A DNA stretch of 64,000 nt, taken from Cellulomonas sp. SG140 (GTDB lineage Bacteria; Actinomycetota; Actinomycetes; Actinomycetales; Cellulomonadaceae). Location of the stretch: the NCBI RefSeq assembly GCF_025770785.1, contig NZ_JANZLA010000006.1:124001-188000 (forward strand). Direction: 5' to 3'. The notes beneath the pieces were generated by a model, which worked only from the letters and a program-made list of their open reading frames with translations, was not told the DNA's origin and ran no database searches. Below, in pieces: positions 63,944 to 64,000 of this stretch (position 1 is its first letter; the number at the start of each line of letters is the position of its first letter). The translations under genes were made by a program, and so were the position numbers.

Positions 63944-64000
63944 CGGTCCTCCGCAGCGGGACGGCACCCGGCTCGACGGCCGGCGATCGGCGCCGCGCCA
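63944..64000. other. mfd upstream sequence to window end
   Basis: The last 57 bp hold the mfd ribosome binding region (GGAGGA about 4-9 nt upstream) and no other recognisable feature. Confidence 0.5.

Overview
The window is very GC-rich, has tightly packed genes on both strands and many GTG starts. Gene content points to an actinobacterium (mycothiol-dependent Mca, a two-subunit NAD(P) transhydrogenase, LigB-type ATP-dependent DNA ligase, PIN-PhoH fusion, DUF4307 and DUF501 proteins). A Cellulomonas-like member of the Micrococcales is my best guess; this is inferred from gene content and style and was not tested by a search. No prophage, insertion sequence, integrase, CRISPR array or rRNA was seen.

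Layout. 1-5.4 kb: a partial MFS carrier, a VOC protein, a TDT/SLAC1-type transporter, a sedolisin (S53) peptidase and a membrane-anchored alpha/beta hydrolase. 5.4-15 kb: ychF, a two-gene ABC exporter, rmuC, ispH, then a coupled xseA-xseB-PfkB kinase-carbonic anhydrase run. 15.0-15.6 kb: a decayed fragment of a secreted carbohydrate-active protein bounded by a long hairpin. 15.6-25.7 kb: fumC, a PadR/DHA2 efflux pair, a large secreted subtilisin-like protease, PIN-PhoH and a cis-prenyltransferase. 25.9-33.5 kb: hemolysin III, a nitrilase-family amidase, a small membrane protein coupled to mca, DUF4307, greA, a PhzF protein, ilvA and metB. 33.6-46.5 kb is more accessory: msrA, two small orphan genes, YdeI-like, ligB, FKBP, a hydrolase/TetR pair, a CE7 esterase, cbs, a second ABC exporter, an MFS/MarR pair and small proteins. 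46.6-54 kb: a tRNA with a UAA anticodon, ndh, EamA/LysR, a CorC-like protein, ppx, DUF501 and an FtsB-like protein. 54-64 kb: eno, pntB-pntA, mazG, a SurA-like lipoprotein and mfd.

From memory, the order mfd-lipoprotein/mazG-eno-FtsB-like-DUF501-ppx resembles Mycobacterium tuberculosis Rv1020-Rv1026, and cis-prenyltransferase/hemolysin III/small protein/mca/DUF4307/greA/metB/cbs resembles Rv1077-Rv1086. The backbone is therefore ancestral actinobacterial chromosome. cbs, metB, ilvA and msrA form a sulfur and threonine amino acid theme; mca adds mycothiol detoxification; pntAB, ndh, fumC and eno are central and redox metabolism; mfd, ligB, rmuC and xseAB are DNA maintenance.

The novelty here is regulatory and vestigial. 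I saw no undescribed multi-gene system. The items most worth checking are the short-variable-arm tRNA with a UAA anticodon, the DosR-like palindrome before ndh, the decayed glycosidase with its 58-bp hairpin, the Cys/His-rich orphan protein, and several perfect operator-like palindromes beside regulator genes.
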